6,405 bases of DNA from an uncultured bacterium (GTDB lineage: Bacteria; Actinomycetota; Actinomycetes; S36-B12). Below, in pieces: positions 6,313 to 6,405 of this stretch; position 1 is the stretch's first letter; each line of letters starts with the position of its first letter. A program made the translations under genes and the position numbers. The notes under the pieces are model-generated. The model saw only the letters and a list, made by a program, of their open reading frames with translations, was not told the origin of the DNA and searched no databases. The DNA lies in the NCBI GenBank assembly GCA_903954205.1, contig CAJBMR010000071.1, forward strand, positions 1 to 6,405. The letters are read 5' to 3'.

Positions 6313-6405
6313 GTCGTCCTCCTCGAGTGGTGCGGACGCCCGGTGGCAGACCACCCCTCCGGCCCGGGGCCCCACCACGGTACGCCGGGCCACGCGGGGA
6401 GGCCC
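6309..6405 (-). CDS. C-terminal end of the gene upstream of mrdA, possibly mreD (cut by the window edge)
   Basis: Entering from the right edge, one minus-strand frame stays open for 31 codons and stops at TGA 6311-6309, sharing ATGA with the mrdA start. Both other within-cluster joins (mrdA-rodA and radical SAM-DUF2344) use the same four-base overlap, which is why this frame is preferred. The visible tail is rich in Gly, Pro and Trp (for example WPGVPWWGPGPEGW) and ends HHSRRTT. It looks like a flexible cytosolic tail and has no recognisable domain. By gene order in related actinobacteria the gene should be mreD, encoding a membrane protein of the rod complex. The peptide itself does not show this. 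The alternative is that this stretch is a non-coding leader of mrdA. Confidence 0.45.
   Translation of the reverse strand, partial: GLPAWPGVPWWGPGPEGWSATGRPHHSRRTT
6318..6324 (-). promoter_or_regulatory. Strong ribosome binding site that fixes the mrdA start
   Basis: GAGGAGG on the minus strand sits five bases before the ATG at 6312. It is the best Shine-Dalgarno sequence in the window. It decides the start in favour of 6312 over the in-frame upstream start at 6393, which would add 27 Gly/Arg/Val-rich residues before the membrane segment. Confidence 0.85.

Noticed and set aside
6313..6393. Extended mrdA start adding 27 residues
   Set aside because: The extension is Gly/Arg/Val-rich and lacks homology-like features. 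The ATG at 6312 has a near-perfect SD and gives the normal short N-terminus before the membrane segment.
1..6405. A mobile element, defence island, CRISPR array or biosynthetic cluster
   Set aside because: No transposase, integrase, direct-repeat array, tRNA or biosynthetic enzyme was seen. The gene order is the conserved core arrangement and base composition looks even throughout.

Overview
The window is a compact stretch of core chromosome from a high-GC Gram-positive (actinobacterial) genome. This rests on the strong G/C bias, especially at third codon positions, the actinobacterial style of the proteins, and a gene order familiar from Streptomyces and relatives. That order is (mreB-mreC-mreD)-PBP2-rodA, then a B12-binding-type radical SAM gene, a DUF2344 gene, and (RNase E/G, then ribosomal protein L21). 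All supported genes lie on the minus strand, so transcription runs from the right edge to the left edge. No mobile element, CRISPR array, tRNA or rRNA was seen.

Layout in transcription order. (1) 6405-6309: the last ~31 codons of an upstream gene, by position probably mreD, whose TGA overlaps the next ATG. (2) 6312-4201: mrdA, a class B penicillin-binding protein 2 with intact SxxK, SxN and KTG motifs. (3) 4204-3032: rodA, the SEDS glycosyltransferase partner, joined to mrdA by a GTGA overlap. (4) 3007-995: a TIGR03960-type radical SAM protein with a CX3CX2C cluster motif and a C-terminal four-cysteine cluster. (5) 998-222: its partner protein of the TIGR03936/DUF2344 family, again joined by a GTGA overlap. 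(6) 221-129: a 93-base intergenic leader with two G/C-rich hairpins. (7) 128-1: the first ~42 codons of a Lys/Ala/Pro-rich protein, by position and composition probably the start of RNase E/G.

The genes form two functional blocks in one direction. RodA polymerises glycan strands from lipid II and PBP2 crosslinks them, and together with the MreBCD scaffold they form the cell-elongation (or polar growth/spore wall) synthase. The radical SAM/DUF2344 pair is widely conserved but, to my knowledge, has no proven reaction. The block boundary at 3008-3031 is also where ribosome-binding signals change: rodA and mrdA have clear Shine-Dalgarno sites. The radical SAM gene has none and instead has a TANNNT box six bases before its ATG, which fits a leaderless transcript.

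I see no evidence of a new multi-gene system. The points most worth a second look are the strong hairpin in front of the presumed RNase E/G gene, the possible leaderless start of the radical SAM gene, and the unsolved chemistry of the radical SAM pair.
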